The notes beneath the pieces are model-generated. The model was not told where the DNA came from and made no database searches. It worked only from the letters and a program-made list of their open reading frames with translations. Below, piece after piece: positions 28,228 through 37,836 of a stretch of DNA of 64,000 nucleotides; within the stretch, counting starts at the first letter, position 1; every line of letters starts with the position of its first letter. The translations under genes were made by a program, and so were the position numbers. This DNA comes from G963701675 sp963701675 (lineage in GTDB: Bacteria > Planctomycetota > Planctomycetia > Gemmatales > Gemmataceae): NCBI GenBank assembly GCA_963701675.1, contig OY969623.1, positions 7,254,001 to 7,318,000 of the forward strand. Reading direction: 5' to 3'.

Positions 28228-29484
28228 TTACATGTTGATGAATCGAGCAAAGATATCGCGGTTGACGGCGGTGTTTCCTGATTGAAAGTAGGAGCCATGC
28301 GAACAACTCGGATTGACCAGCCCTAAAAAGCTGCCGCAGCCGAATGGGTCGAGGTTCACACGATCTTCGTCGACCTCGTACGGCCGGCCTTGCAACGGTC
28401 CGCCGACAAGATCGCCCCGTGCGTTCAGATTCACCCAGCGGCGAATGCCCGTCGGCTTGCGGCCATCCTTGTTTTGACTGCGCAGCCCGGCCTTGACCGC
28501 CCCGATCGAGAGCGCTGCGCCGACCGTGAAGAAGTTGCGCACCCCGGTGAGCGAAATTCCGTTGTCTTCCAATTCGCGCAGGCCCTCGTACGCCACGACC
28601 GTTCCCCAACTGTGCGAAATGACGTCGATCTCGCTCCCTGCCGCCAGCTGCGAGCGAACCACGGCGGTGAACTTGTCAATGATCGCCTTGCGGGTCGGTG
28701 CGTGGACGAGATATACCGAGAAGTCGTCGAGACATGAGCCGCCGCCGCCCCCTCCACCAAGCACGGGCGGGCCGCCAGCGTTTGCAAACGGCGGGGTGAA
28801 CAGCCCCGAGCCGGCTCCTGTTACCATTTCCAAGTTGGCTACGGGGGGCGGCGAGGCCGCGCCGCATCCGCACGTCGAAGCGACTACGGGGAATACGGCC
28901 GCTCCCGCCGTTGAGCCTGCTCCGCTGCCGGATGCGGGCGGGGTTCCAACCGTATGCGCCATCGCCAGATGCTGTTGATCGGCCCGGTCTTGGAGCGTCT
29001 CGCGGATCGACGCGGCGACTTGAGCCCGTGCCTTCTCGTCGAAAACCGCCGCTGGGACGCCGAGCGCGCCGGTCGGAGCGGCGCCGAGCGCGGCCGCTCC
29101 AGTCCGATTCACCAAATCGCTCCAAACGACCTCCAATCGGCTTTGGTTCAGATTGCCGGCTCCGAACGCGGTGACGAAAGGTTGCAGCGCGTTCCACCAA
29201 TCGTTCGAGAAACCGGCATCGTGCCGACAGATCCCGTGGACATAAACCAGCCGCCGAGTGGGGACCGGGGCGGTCGCTACGGCGCCGCCGGCCGCGCCGA
29301 GAATCGCCGGGGCGATACCGAGGGGAGTTCCCGTCGGAGCACCGACACTAGGCGTGCCGTCAGCCGGTTCCATCAGACGGAGGACAAGTTCAATTGCGGC
29401 CGACCTCAAGTCGTCAGGGAGGGGTTTGTCGCCGACAATACGGCTGAGGAGAGCGGTGAGTTCGCGCCGAAGAGAGTCGTCCAT
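28228..29484 (-). CDS. Alpha/beta-hydrolase (lipase-like) protein
   Basis: A 418-residue protein. VYVHGICRHD marks the first core strand and oxyanion region; IDVISHSWGTVVAYEGL carries the nucleophile Ser in a GxSxG-like elbow (first Gly replaced by Ser); NLNARGDLVGGPL has a candidate acid and SCSHGSYFQ the catalytic His. A low-complexity Gly/Pro/Ala insert (about residues 180-260) separates strand 1 from the elbow. There is no signal peptide. It starts 59 bp after the S41 peptidase gene on the same strand, suggesting one operon. Substrate unknown; lipid or ester hydrolysis inferred. Confidence 0.75.
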   Translation of the reverse strand: MDDSLRRELTALLSRIVGDKPLPDDLRSAAIELVLRLMEPADGTPSVGAPTGTPLGIAPAILGAAGGAVATAPVPTRRLVYVHGICRHDAGFSNDWWNALQPFVTAFGAGNLNQSRLEVVWSDLVNRTGAAALGAAPTGALGVPAAVFDEKARAQVAASIRETLQDRADQQHLAMAHTVGTPPASGSGAGSTAGAAVFPVVASTCGCGAASPPPVANLEMVTGAGSGLFTPPFANAGGPPVLGGGGGGGSCLDDFSVYLVHAPTRKAIIDKFTAVVRSQLAAGSEIDVISHSWGTVVAYEGLRELEDNGISLTGVRNFFTVGAALSIGAVKAGLRSQNKDGRKPTGIRRWVNLNARGDLVGGPLQGRPYEVDEDRVNLDPFGCGSFLGLVNPSCSHGSYFQSGNTAVNRDIFARFINM

Positions 29485-29543
29485 GGTCTGGTCCCGTAAT
29501 GAAGTTTGTTGGCGATTCTTGGAAATAGTACCCGTAACTCGTT

Positions 29544-31973
29544 TTAACTTGCTTGGCCGGCAGGTTGATTGATGTCTGCCCGAAGCATTCGGGCTGCATG
29601 TTCGATCAGGTCGGCGTTGCCTTCGGTCAGATCGCGGTAGGTGATGAAATGGCGTTCATTGGGCTGGACGCCGAGATCCTCAAGGGGGACGCCCGCGAAG
29701 TCGCCGGCGCGGGTCGAGCGCCGGACGGCGGTTCGGAAGTTCGCGCCGCCGGGAAGGGGCAAAGGAACGAAGCCCGGCAGGTGGTGGAAGAAATCGTAAG
29801 TCCAGACGTTGGCACCGCCGGCGCCGGTTCGACCGGCCGTTCCCAGAATCCTGCCGAGCTTGTTGTCTTGGAACCCGGCGGCGAAAATATCGGTCGTGCT
29901 GTAACAGAGAGCGTCGATGATCAGCAGTTTTTTGCCCCGGTAGCGATACGCTGCATCGAGGTCGCCGAACTCGGTCAACGGAAACCCTTGCGAATAGATT
30001 TCACCGGTTTCGATCGACATGCGGACCGACGTCCGCCACTTTGCAAGCCAGTGATTGTTGCAAAGCTCGAGGGTCGAATCGGAATTGATGAGGTGAAATC
30101 GTTCAACGTCGATTTTGTTCGGCGAGAGCACTTGCAGAACTTTCTCGCCAGCAAGGATGTTACCGCCGCCGTTCTTGCGTACGTCGATGATCAGGCCGTT
30201 GGTCGGCAACTGCTGAATTAAGCGAACAAACTCAGCGACGAACGCCATGTCATCCAGCGCCATGAACGAGTAGATGCGGATGTAGCCGAACGTGCCCGAG
30301 GGAGTGGTTAACGTGCGAGCCGAGAAGAAATCGGGGAGCGACGAGGTGATTTCGGCGGAAAGCGGGGGCGGGACCGCTCCTGCGCCCCCGGCGGCCATCG
30401 GTGCCCCAAGCGGCGTGGGTTCAAACGCTGCGGCCTGGGCAGTCGCTTGGCTCAAGTTCGCCTCGATTCGAGCGGCTGCTTGACGGCCGGCCGTGCCGAG
30501 GCCCGCCTTGCCGGACCCGGCCGAAAACGATTCGACCTTCGCTTCCTCAGGGGAAGGCGACGACGGCTGAGTTTGCTTGCGGGCTTGATACGTCTCGGCG
30601 ACCGATTGCATGGCATTCGCCGCTTCTTGGGCCGACACGAACCGCCGCGTCGATTTTTCCCGGCGTCGAGGTTCACTTGGCGACGCCGTGCCGGCCGCCG
30701 CGCCGAATGATTGCGGAGGCGGAAAAGGCGGCATCGTGGGATCGGAGGCCGCCATGATCTCGGCCATTTCGCGTTCGCGTTCCATCGCAGGCGGATCGAA
30801 AATCGCCTTGCGGGCACGGCGAACGGCCTCCGTTTCGGCATCGAAGCCAAGATTCGTCGCGGCAGCGCCGACGACGGCGGTCGGGTCGTCGATATCGACG
30901 CCGGAGGCGGTTGCCGGCGGATCGATCACCTGCCACTGGAATTTCCGTTCGAGCGTTTGCGTTTGCCCGACCGGCTGGTATCCGATGATCACCCAGGCCT
31001 CGTCCGGTGGTGCGGAGAGTGCCATCGGTCGCAAGGTGAGGGCCTCTAAGCCGCGGGCAAACCGAGCATCGGGATTGCTCCCCGCCTCGCGGGCCGCGTT
31101 GAGTTCGACCGCACGCTCAATCGGAATTCCGTTCCAATGCGTGACGGTTACGCCGACCTTGAACGTGTCGCCCGCCGGCAAGTCGCGCGTCTTGGTGACG
31201 ATGTAGCGACGCGTGCGAGGAGCGACGCCCTCGAAATACTCTTCGACCAAAAACGGCAGGAACGCGGTCTTTCCCTGGTAGGAACTCGGCAGGATGTAGT
31301 TGGTGTGCAGATCGCGAAGCGAGTGGAAAATGTCGATCATTTCGCCGTGGAAACTGCAATCGTCCGGGGAAGCGGTGTTTTCGTTGATCTCCGTTTCGAG
31401 CCGGTAGCGCAACAGTTTAAGTCGCTGCACGGGATCGATCCCGTGCATGGCTCGTTTGAGCGGCAGATGGACGAACACGCCGGAGAGCATGGAGACGGCG
31501 GCTTTGACCAGCGTGACTCGTTCAGCCGGAGTGAGCTTGACTACCCCGGTGATAAAAGCAGAAAGCGGCACGGGAATCGGGCCGGCGCCGGGGAGCGGCC
31601 CGGCAGCGAGCGGAGTAGGTTGGGGATGCGGCGGCGCGACGGAAGGCGGAGCTTGTGTGGTCGGATTGATCGGAATCTGGGCAGGCGGATTCGCCGGCGC
31701 CTGCGACGGTGGTCCTCCAAGCTTCAAGCAGATTTGTCCGATTTCACGGAGTGCCGATTCCAACCAGGCGATTCGTTCGTCGTCGTTCATGTTGATGCTC
31801 CGATCAGGCAAGGGCTTTGTGTGCTCGCGGCTCCGATTCGAAGACGACTTTTTGCGCTGCGGCGATCTCCGCTTCGTCACCGCGGTCTTGCGAGTTAATT
31901 GTTTACGTGGCGCGGCTTTACGGCGCGAGGCTTCTCGCGGTGGTACAGACGAGTCCGATGCAGCAGGCGGCAC
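29544..31973 (-). CDS. S41-family (C-terminal-processing/tail-specific) peptidase
   Basis: The frame opens at a GTG (31973); an ATG at 31790 (MNDDERIAWLESAL) has a GGAG upstream and may be the true start, giving about 748 residues. The extra N-terminus is Lys/Arg-rich. The C-terminal third is the S41 fold: GTFGYIRIYSF, NGLIIDVRKNGGGN, and LLIIDALCYSTTDIFAAGFQDN, where the Ser after CY is at the nucleophile position. A PDZ-like part is not clear; the middle is Pro/Ala-rich. S41 enzymes cleave at hydrophobic C-termini of substrates. It is followed after 59 bp by the alpha/beta-hydrolase. Confidence 0.8.
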   Translation of the reverse strand: MPPAASDSSVPPREASRRKAAPRKQLTRKTAVTKRRSPQRKKSSSNRSREHTKPLPDRSINMNDDERIAWLESALREIGQICLKLGGPPSQAPANPPAQIPINPTTQAPPSVAPPHPQPTPLAAGPLPGAGPIPVPLSAFITGVVKLTPAERVTLVKAAVSMLSGVFVHLPLKRAMHGIDPVQRLKLLRYRLETEINENTASPDDCSFHGEMIDIFHSLRDLHTNYILPSSYQGKTAFLPFLVEEYFEGVAPRTRRYIVTKTRDLPAGDTFKVGVTVTHWNGIPIERAVELNAAREAGSNPDARFARGLEALTLRPMALSAPPDEAWVIIGYQPVGQTQTLERKFQWQVIDPPATASGVDIDDPTAVVGAAATNLGFDAETEAVRRARKAIFDPPAMEREREMAEIMAASDPTMPPFPPPQSFGAAAGTASPSEPRRREKSTRRFVSAQEAANAMQSVAETYQARKQTQPSSPSPEEAKVESFSAGSGKAGLGTAGRQAAARIEANLSQATAQAAAFEPTPLGAPMAAGGAGAVPPPLSAEITSSLPDFFSARTLTTPSGTFGYIRIYSFMALDDMAFVAEFVRLIQQLPTNGLIIDVRKNGGGNILAGEKVLQVLSPNKIDVERFHLINSDSTLELCNNHWLAKWRTSVRMSIETGEIYSQGFPLTEFGDLDAAYRYRGKKLLIIDALCYSTTDIFAAGFQDNKLGRILGTAGRTGAGGANVWTYDFFHHLPGFVPLPLPGGANFRTAVRRSTRAGDFAGVPLEDLGVQPNERHFITYRDLTEGNADLIEHAARMLRADINQPAGQAS

Positions 31974-32148
31974 GGAAGCCGTCGGCCGCGCGGAAGAAGG
32001 CTCGGCGCGCGCACGGCGCTAACGAACTTTTTCTTCTTTGTCATGCTGCGCGCCGGAGACAGTATTTATGGCATCGAGTAGAAAGTGACGCACTTACTGT
32101 AACCTATCAGTTGTTAGTTGTCGAGCAAATCAGGCTTGGCAAACCCGT

Positions 32149-32340
32149 TGCCCCGACGCCACCATTACACCGATGATCCGCATGCAGATCATGGGAGGCA
32201 ATGCCGCGGCGCCGGCGTCCGGCGCCGATCAGCTCGTCACCAAGATAAACTACTTCATCGGCAACGAGCCGGGCCAATGGCACACCAACGTCCCGACGTT
32301 CGGCAAGGTGCAAGACGTAGCTCTTCTAATCGTTCATTAG
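32149..32340 (+). pseudogene. Fragment of an SBBP-type beta-propeller surface protein
   Basis: From ATG 32173 the frame reads IRMQIMGGNAAAP, then NYFIGNEPGQWHTNVPTFGKV, ending at 32340. This is the highly conserved N-terminal block (IRMxLxGxNP, NYFIGNxPxxWxTNVPxYxKV) of very long SBBP-repeat/DUF7948 proteins. Everything downstream, including the propeller repeats, is absent. A decayed remnant. Confidence 0.6.
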
Positions 32341-32486
32341 CCGACATCGACGGTAGAATCCGCACCGCGTGAATCACAATAATGACATTTCGGTGTCAAT
32401 TAGGCACTCCCCAGTATTGCCCACTAGTTCACCAATGATATGGTGTAGGAAACACTTCGCCTAAAACCATTCTTAGGAGAGTCGCA

Positions 32487-32831
32487 ATGCCGACGAAGGA
32501 GAAAGTCAACAAGTCTGCTGCCATTCGGGAGTTGCTGAGCACGATGGGACTCGATGCCAGTCCAACAGACATATCCAAACGTCTGAAGTCGAAAGGCATC
32601 ACCGTTAGCCCCAACGCCGTGAGCACCATCAAGCTCGAAATGCGAAAACGGGCCGCCTCAAGATCAAAGGGCACCCAAGCAACTAGATCACCTCAATCGT
32701 CCCCCAAAGAAACGTCGACCACCAAGACCAACGGCCACCTAGATGTAAATGACGTCCTATGGATTCGCACGTTGGCCAAAAAAGTGGGGGCTGACAATCT
32801 GCATCGCCTGGTAGACGCTGTCGCCGGTTAA
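32487..32831 (+). CDS. Small basic HTH-like protein
   Basis: A 114-residue protein with AGGAG upstream (about 32475-32479). Residues 9-52 (KSAAIRELLSTMG followed by SPTDISKRLKSKGITVSPNAVSTIKLEM) look like a winged-helix or HTH fold found in small planctomycete proteins of unknown role. A Ser/Thr/Lys linker leads to a C-terminal helix pair (DVLWIRTLAKKVGADNLHRLVDAV). DNA binding is inferred. Followed 24 bp later by a strong intrinsic terminator, so it is probably monocistronic. Confidence 0.65.
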   Translation: MPTKEKVNKSAAIRELLSTMGLDASPTDISKRLKSKGITVSPNAVSTIKLEMRKRAASRSKGTQATRSPQSSPKETSTTKTNGHLDVNDVLWIRTLAKKVGADNLHRLVDAVAG

Positions 32832-32854
32832 GCTGGCGTGTCGTTTATTCATGG

Positions 32855-32883
32855 CCGCTAGAACGCTCCTAGCGGTTTTTTTT
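32855..32883 (+). terminator. Rho-independent terminator
   Basis: Stem CCGCTAG / CTAGCGG with a seven-base loop, followed by eight Ts. It lies 24 bp after the HTH-like gene. Confidence 0.85.
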
Positions 32884-32898
32884 ATGCGCAAGGCAGGA

Positions 32899-32930
32899 GC
32901 GCTTCGCATTTCGGTGATTTTGCGAAGCGC
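32899..32930. repeat. Inverted repeat (10-bp perfect stem)
   Basis: GCGCTTCGCA pairs with TGCGAAGCGC across a 12-base loop. No T-run follows on either strand. Its role is unclear. Confidence 0.5.
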
Positions 32931-33004
32931 CGCTCACGGTTTACCACCGAATCGAGCACGTGGCAATAACCGATAAGGGTGGATAATGCGTATGTGCGCA
33001 TGAA

Positions 33005-33033
33005 CACGGCCTGCCGATAAGAGGCAGGCCGTG
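33005..33033 (-). terminator. Perfect 11-bp hairpin downstream of Cys-rich gene
   Basis: CACGGCCTGCC / GGCAGGCCGTG with a 7-base loop. It lies 21 bp past the stop of the minus-strand Cys-rich gene and is probably its terminator, although the T-tract in that direction is weak. Confidence 0.55.
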
Positions 33034-33054
33034 GGTTCTTTGTCATTGAGATCG

Positions 33055-33417
33055 TTACTTCCCGTCTTCCTGACAGCACCCTGCTTTTGCTTCTTTCTTC
33101 TCTGAGCAGCAACCCTTGCTGCAATCGGCTTTCTTGGTATCGCAGCATGAGCCCGCGCCAGGGCAGCAGCAATCACCCGACTTGCAACAACTGTCGCCCG
33201 TCTTTACCGCGCCCTCGATTCGCTTGCTGGTGTCGCAGCATGAGCCAGCGCCGGGGCAGCAACAATCGCCGGTTTCGCAGCAGCTTGTCGATTCGATGGC
33301 GACCGCTTCGGCTTGGTTCGTGGCTGCTTCGTTTGTGGTGCGGGCGTAACCCCATGCCAACGCAGCGGCAGAGACGAGTGCTAAAACGGGAACGAAGATT
33401 TTAGTGCATGGACACAT
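33055..33417 (-). CDS. Secreted Cys-rich protein with repeated GDCCCPGAGSCC motif
   Basis: I chose ATG 33417 (120 residues) because GAGGG lies upstream and a signal peptide (CTKIFVPVLALVSAAALAWGYA) follows directly; the frame opens earlier at 33456. Two copies of GDCCCPGAGSCCDT, spaced about 31 residues apart, are followed by CSKGCC and a final GCC. Over 20 Cys in about 80 exported residues suggests a metallothionein-like metal trap or a disulfide-rich surface protein. No known family assigned. Confidence 0.65.
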   Translation of the reverse strand: MCPCTKIFVPVLALVSAAALAWGYARTTNEAATNQAEAVAIESTSCCETGDCCCPGAGSCCDTSKRIEGAVKTGDSCCKSGDCCCPGAGSCCDTKKADCSKGCCSEKKEAKAGCCQEDGK

Positions 33418-33731
33418 CGGTAAGGCCCTCTTTTGGATTCGTGTGTGGACGTGCATCCAATTATAGGTTTTTCGGACGTTAGCTCAATCCGTGAAATGAA
33501 TGTACCGGCTCATGGGACTTGGGATGTCCACCGCATCAATGTCCCACGACGCCAACCCCGAATACGTTGGGGGAGCGAACTTCGACCTATGGATAACGGG
33601 ATCGGATGGTAATTCGTTCGTAAGTGGCAACGAATACCGACCATCGTTACTCCTTCTCGGTCTGCATGCGAGCGACCAGGGCGTGGGTCAAAGGCGGAAC
33701 GTCCGTCGGCTCATTCACCGGACGCCGCTGC

Positions 33732-36161
33732 CTACGGATCTTGCCCTTCATTCGTATCAGCGTAACGGCCTGTTGAATCTCGAGGAACACCTTCACTGCT
33801 TGGTTCTTCCAGCGATTTCTTGCGCACTAGCCACCATACCTTAAGTGCATCTATGTCTTCATCGATCTTGCGCCGGGCTTTTTCTTGCTCTCCTGTCAGC
33901 GCCGCCTCAGGCCACTCACTAACAGGTGCCAGCCCGGCAGCGGCTCGAATATTCGCCCGTTCTCGCCGAGTCAAGTACCAGTTCAGCGAGGCCGGTCCAG
34001 GGTACTCAAACGTTGCGGTCGTGAAGAAAAAAGATTCGGCAGGCGTGGTGCCAGTCTTCCCAGCGTCGACTTCCTTAAAAAAGCTGGAAAGCAGTTCCAA
34101 CATGCCGTCGTTACGATAGGATGCGGTGGAGACGCGCGCATTTAGAAGACCTTCGAGCGGGGAAGTAAATTCTTCTACAGCAATCGATAACTGCCTCGGA
34201 GCACTTTCCTTGGCATCCAAAGGAACAACCCCCATTTTCCGCTCGTTCTGGCTGAGGCCGTCACGGATCTGAATCAGAATAACGCCAGAAGCATTAGCTA
34301 GAATCCATTTTTGGTGAGTCGTGCTGAACAGATAAGAGGCCGCGACGCTGACTCCGTAATTATCATAATATCCAGCGTCGACTACGCGGCGACGCGGCCA
34401 AGTCGGCAGAACGACCGCGGGGCTGAAGAACGGAAAGGAGGCACTAAGGCGTGCCGCCGTCGAAAGCTTAAGCGGCGCTTGCCTGAACCGCCGGAAGAAC
34501 TCGATGCCCTCAAATGAGTAAGTTTGATCGGCCTGGGCTAAAACGTTGCCTGCATTCCGGACAACGCGCTGCAGGTCAAGATTGCTTATAAACAGTCGTC
34601 GGCCATCTTCGATCATCATGGGTGAGAATACAATCGACGGTCGCCAGCCCGCACGTTCGCCGGCTCTAAGGCTGGCGAATGGAATGTCCAGGGCGCCCTC
34701 CAGATTTTTCTTCCATGCTTTTTCAAGCTCTGCACCCCGGTCGCGTGTCTGCGGCCAGGGCGAAAAACTAGCGGGTAGGTCCGAAAAAAACATCTCATCA
34801 AGAATTGGCGTCAGGCTGTCCATCGTGAGGCGCCGATAGCGGTCAGTGAAACCTTGCTTGCGGGACTCGGCATCAGGGGTTTCGTGCTCCGCGTCGGGCA
34901 GCGTTGCTACATAGTACGCGGCTCCGAGCATTCCGCCTGATGCGCCAGCGATCAAGCGGAGATGCCTAGGCAGATCGATTTCCGACGCGCGAAATTCATC
35001 TTCGAGGCGCTCCAACATCGCAAATGTCCACGCCGCGGCTCGAAGCCCACCGCCACTGGCAACGATCACCACAAGCGGTTTCTTTGGCTCACCGGGATTG
35101 CGGAACGTCACCTCATCGATCTTTATTAGACGGTCTTCGAGTTTTTCGGCCTCTCCATGATCTGGATCTTCAGCTGCCCATTGAGCCTTATCAGGCTCCT
35201 TCAGTACATCATACGGCTTCCTGAGACGATCCTGCTTGTACCATTTCGCGAGCTCTTCGAGCCGATATTTGTGCACCGGCAGCCCGCCAAGCGTAAGGAG
35301 TAAAATGCCGATTAACAGGAGCAAAGGGATCAGTCGCGGGTGGATGTAGTACAAAAACCCATAAATAGCTAGCAAGAGATAGAGAAAGTAAAGGCAGATG
35401 ACTACCGCTGAGTAGTACGAATCGCGAAACCATCGGGCGAAGGCAAAAGCCACGGTAACGAAGAACAACAGAATGAAGGGCGCGATGAAAAGCTGCGCTA
35501 GTTGCAGACTTACCGGGCCGCCGGGGCGGAGCCACCCGAGGCTACGCAGATGCGCGACCGTTTTTTCAATTGATTTCAGCTTGCTGCCGAGAATCCGTGA
35601 CACCGGTCCGCATGCGGCAAATACAGACAGAAGAATAACTCCCATTGCGACAATTGCCCCGAGCCAGAAAAGATAGGGGAATGTTTCGGCTAGGCCCGCC
35701 GCTCCTTCGCCACTAGAGTCTGGAGGTGGCGGCAAATTGTCTCGAACTCGATTCTGTAGCAGCGAGAAAAACCCAATGAGCGCGAATGCCGTGACGATGA
35801 ACGACAAAACAACCGACGTTGCGTAGCCAAGGAATACGAGAGGTAACCTTTTGACTGCTCGGCCGGCGCTCGGCCGGGGTCGTCTGCTATCGAATACGCA
35901 GCCTAGGAGGAGGCACTCCCCGGCTGCGAATGCGAAGAACATTCCTCCGAAGAACTGACGCCCGGGATCCTCGTGTTCTAGAAGCAACGGCACGCCATAG
36001 CTTTTTCCAATAGTCTTTGTTGCAATAGCCGCAAGGAAGGCAAAAGTGGCTACGAGGGGCAAGTGAAGGCAGAAGCTGAATAAGAATCGCTGGGCGTAGT
36101 ATTCTCCTAATTGCGACTTCATCCAAATCCAACTTTTGGTAATCATGCGGAGCTTCCTCAT
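33732..36161 (-). CDS. Patatin-like phospholipase with N-terminal membrane domain
   Basis: An 809-residue protein. ATG 36161 and an internal ATG at 36146 (MITKSW, preceded by AGGAAG) are both possible starts. About seven membrane helices fill residues 25-300. The patatin domain follows: ASGGGLRAAAW for the oxyanion hole, LIAGASGGMLGAAYY with the nucleophile Ser in a normal GxSGG, and VVDAGYYDNYGVS with the catalytic Asp. The domain order (helices, then an uninterrupted patatin) differs from the giant patatin at 23721, so they are not recent duplicates. Likely a membrane lipid hydrolase facing the cytosol. Confidence 0.8.
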   Translation of the reverse strand: MRKLRMITKSWIWMKSQLGEYYAQRFLFSFCLHLPLVATFAFLAAIATKTIGKSYGVPLLLEHEDPGRQFFGGMFFAFAAGECLLLGCVFDSRRPRPSAGRAVKRLPLVFLGYATSVVLSFIVTAFALIGFFSLLQNRVRDNLPPPPDSSGEGAAGLAETFPYLFWLGAIVAMGVILLSVFAACGPVSRILGSKLKSIEKTVAHLRSLGWLRPGGPVSLQLAQLFIAPFILLFFVTVAFAFARWFRDSYYSAVVICLYFLYLLLAIYGFLYYIHPRLIPLLLLIGILLLTLGGLPVHKYRLEELAKWYKQDRLRKPYDVLKEPDKAQWAAEDPDHGEAEKLEDRLIKIDEVTFRNPGEPKKPLVVIVASGGGLRAAAWTFAMLERLEDEFRASEIDLPRHLRLIAGASGGMLGAAYYVATLPDAEHETPDAESRKQGFTDRYRRLTMDSLTPILDEMFFSDLPASFSPWPQTRDRGAELEKAWKKNLEGALDIPFASLRAGERAGWRPSIVFSPMMIEDGRRLFISNLDLQRVVRNAGNVLAQADQTYSFEGIEFFRRFRQAPLKLSTAARLSASFPFFSPAVVLPTWPRRRVVDAGYYDNYGVSVAASYLFSTTHQKWILANASGVILIQIRDGLSQNERKMGVVPLDAKESAPRQLSIAVEEFTSPLEGLLNARVSTASYRNDGMLELLSSFFKEVDAGKTGTTPAESFFFTTATFEYPGPASLNWYLTRRERANIRAAAGLAPVSEWPEAALTGEQEKARRKIDEDIDALKVWWLVRKKSLEEPSSEGVPRDSTGRYADTNEGQDP

Positions 36162-36423
36162 GCCAAACTAAATATCTCCCAAACTAGACGTTCGCGTGGG
36201 AATTCGGGCTGGGTTCGACGAGGCAAACTAAAGTTCTGACAGGGACTTGGTCTCCTCCTCTTGTTGGAATATACCGTGCTCACTGAAGGCTTAAGATTTG
36301 AGTCTTGACCACGACGGATCACCAAATTAGGCAGAGTAAGACGGGGGCGAGTATGACGGCTAGACTGTTCACCTTAAGTCTCCAATCCCGTTTGCACTCC
36401 TTTACCGGACGCCATGAGGCTAC

Positions 36424-37094
36424 TCAACGTGCTACTTTTATTTCTTGTATCTCCGAGGATCGGCTACACTCCTGATCGGGAGCGGGGATCGTCTCGCCTC
36501 GCTGCGCCCTTAGAAAGTGACTCAGCATGTCTGGCGCAAGACGGGACCAAGTCTCGCGGTAGGCGGCAAGGATCACCAAATCGACATAGCGATCGTTCCA
36601 GAATGTGTGGTCGCGCAGCCGCCCCTCTTCGGCGAAAAACCGGCCCAAGCCGCGACGGAACGCCTGGTAGCTTTCTTCGGTCGCCTCCATGTAGACCTTG
36701 CGGAACGGCCACGTCAGGAATGCATAGTGAATGCAAAGCAGCGAGGCTTCAATGATGATGCCACGACCCTGCGCCTCGGCGCGCCGAGAGCAGAGAAGTA
36801 GGCGAAACCATCGCGAAAATTCGGCGAGGTGATCGAAACCAAACCCAAGGGCTGGCCCGAATCAGTGCAGGTGATGATGAACTGGGCAAGCACACTCTCC
36901 CAAAGCGAAGCTAGCACCTTTTCTGGGCTCGGAGTCGCTCCGCCGAAACGCACCCGGCCTCCGGAGTCAGACGATGTCATTAGTTCGTAAAGGAACAAAC
37001 GATCGCTCTCGTTCAACGGACGGAGCCGAATGCGGCACGTGCTCATCGGCGGCTTTATCGCGGATTGTCGGGGGATGGTGTGTAGATCAGACAA
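36424..37094 (-). pseudogene. GNAT acetyltransferase, one frameshift
   Basis: The first frame (start TTG 37094 or ATG 37046, MSTCRIRLRPLNESD) gives the N-terminal GNAT part with PLGLVSITSPN and GFAYFSAL. Near 36775-36785 it leaves the family pattern, and the second frame supplies the acetyl-CoA loop EAQGRGIIIEA, then SLLCIHYAFLTWPFRKVYMEA and RLRDHTFWNDRYVDLVILA, ending at 36424. One indel thus splits a gene of about 215 codons. It is the last gene of the mau-like run and overlaps the preceding gene by a few bases. Function probably small-molecule or protein N-acetylation. Confidence 0.7.
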
Positions 37095-37647
37095 GGCCTA
37101 ATGCTCCGATGAAAACCAATAAGGTTGCGACGTTCGGACCAAACTGTGCGGTACCCGTAAGAAATCGGGCTGTAAACCTTTCACGATCGGCGGAGATCAA
37201 CTGCATCAATAGCGGCAAAGCTCGGCCAATACCGAAGCCAAAAGCCACCAGTAGGGTCGCGGCAAGAGTCGGCCGCCCAAGCACGATCGCAAGCAATAGC
37301 ACGTAGGGCGCCGGCGAAGGAGTGTACGTGCGCACGCCGGTACCAAGTTCAAAGCCGAAGCGGTAGGCTCCGCGCACGAGTCCACCACCGAACACCTCGG
37401 CCGGAATCTGTCGGCGGGCCTCCGGAAGCACTAACCTTGTTACGGCGCCATGCTTAACCACCCATACTAAGGCGGCTCCAAAGCCAAGTAACACGACCCG
37501 CGACGTAGCGCCCAGTGGCGCGGTGAAGCCGCTCAGCACCCAAGCGCTCAACGCCGTCAAAAGCGCCCCGTTGATCGTACCGGCCAAGTAGGCGGCAAAG
37601 ACTCTGCAGTCGAGCGTTTGGCGGCGGCGTCCTGGAGGCAGCAACAC
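37087..37647 (-). CDS. CcdA/DsbD-like membrane protein of the mau-like operon
   Basis: A 186-residue protein from GTG 37647 with about four or five membrane helices. The pattern of repeated small-residue helices and the end GRPTLAATLLVAFGFGIGRALP resemble CcdA/DsbD transmembrane electron carriers, but the paired Cys expected in the helices are not seen, so thiol electron transfer is uncertain. Its position among MauE- and MauD-like genes supports an envelope redox role. Assignment tentative. Confidence 0.5.
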   Translation of the reverse strand: MLLPPGRRRQTLDCRVFAAYLAGTINGALLTALSAWVLSGFTAPLGATSRVVLLGFGAALVWVVKHGAVTRLVLPEARRQIPAEVFGGGLVRGAYRFGFELGTGVRTYTPSPAPYVLLLAIVLGRPTLAATLLVAFGFGIGRALPLLMQLISADRERFTARFLTGTAQFGPNVATLLVFIGALGLV

Positions 37648-37665
37648 GGCTGCGCTGTTTAGCGT

Positions 37666-37836
37666 TCATATCGAGCCTGACAGCGACAGCGCCGCTGCTA
37701 GACCGACCGCGCAGCCGACCGCGGTCTCGCCTGGCAATAACAGACCAGTCCCCAATAACGCGGTGGGCAGTGACCATACCCAGACCGGGGATGTCGAGAT
37801 TGTGCGCCCTAACACGGAGTTAGCTTGTTGTCGCAT
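37666..37836 (-). CDS. Small two-helix membrane peptide
   Basis: A 56-residue frame starting ATG 37836 (MRQQANSVLGRT), overlapping the end of the 12-Cys gene by 28 bases, with AGGG ten bases upstream. Two hydrophobic helices (about 15-32 and 36-54). The overlap and spacing (18 bp to the next gene) fit the compact operon. It could also be the displaced N-terminus of the downstream membrane protein if an indel lies between them. Confidence 0.45.
   Translation of the reverse strand: MRQQANSVLGRTISTSPVWVWSLPTALLGTGLLLPGETAVGCAVGLAAALSLSGSI

Noticed and set aside
33100..33300. CRISPR-like repeat
   Set aside because: The repeated DNA at about 33144 and 33238 encodes the repeated GDCCCPGAGSCC protein blocks; only two copies, no array.
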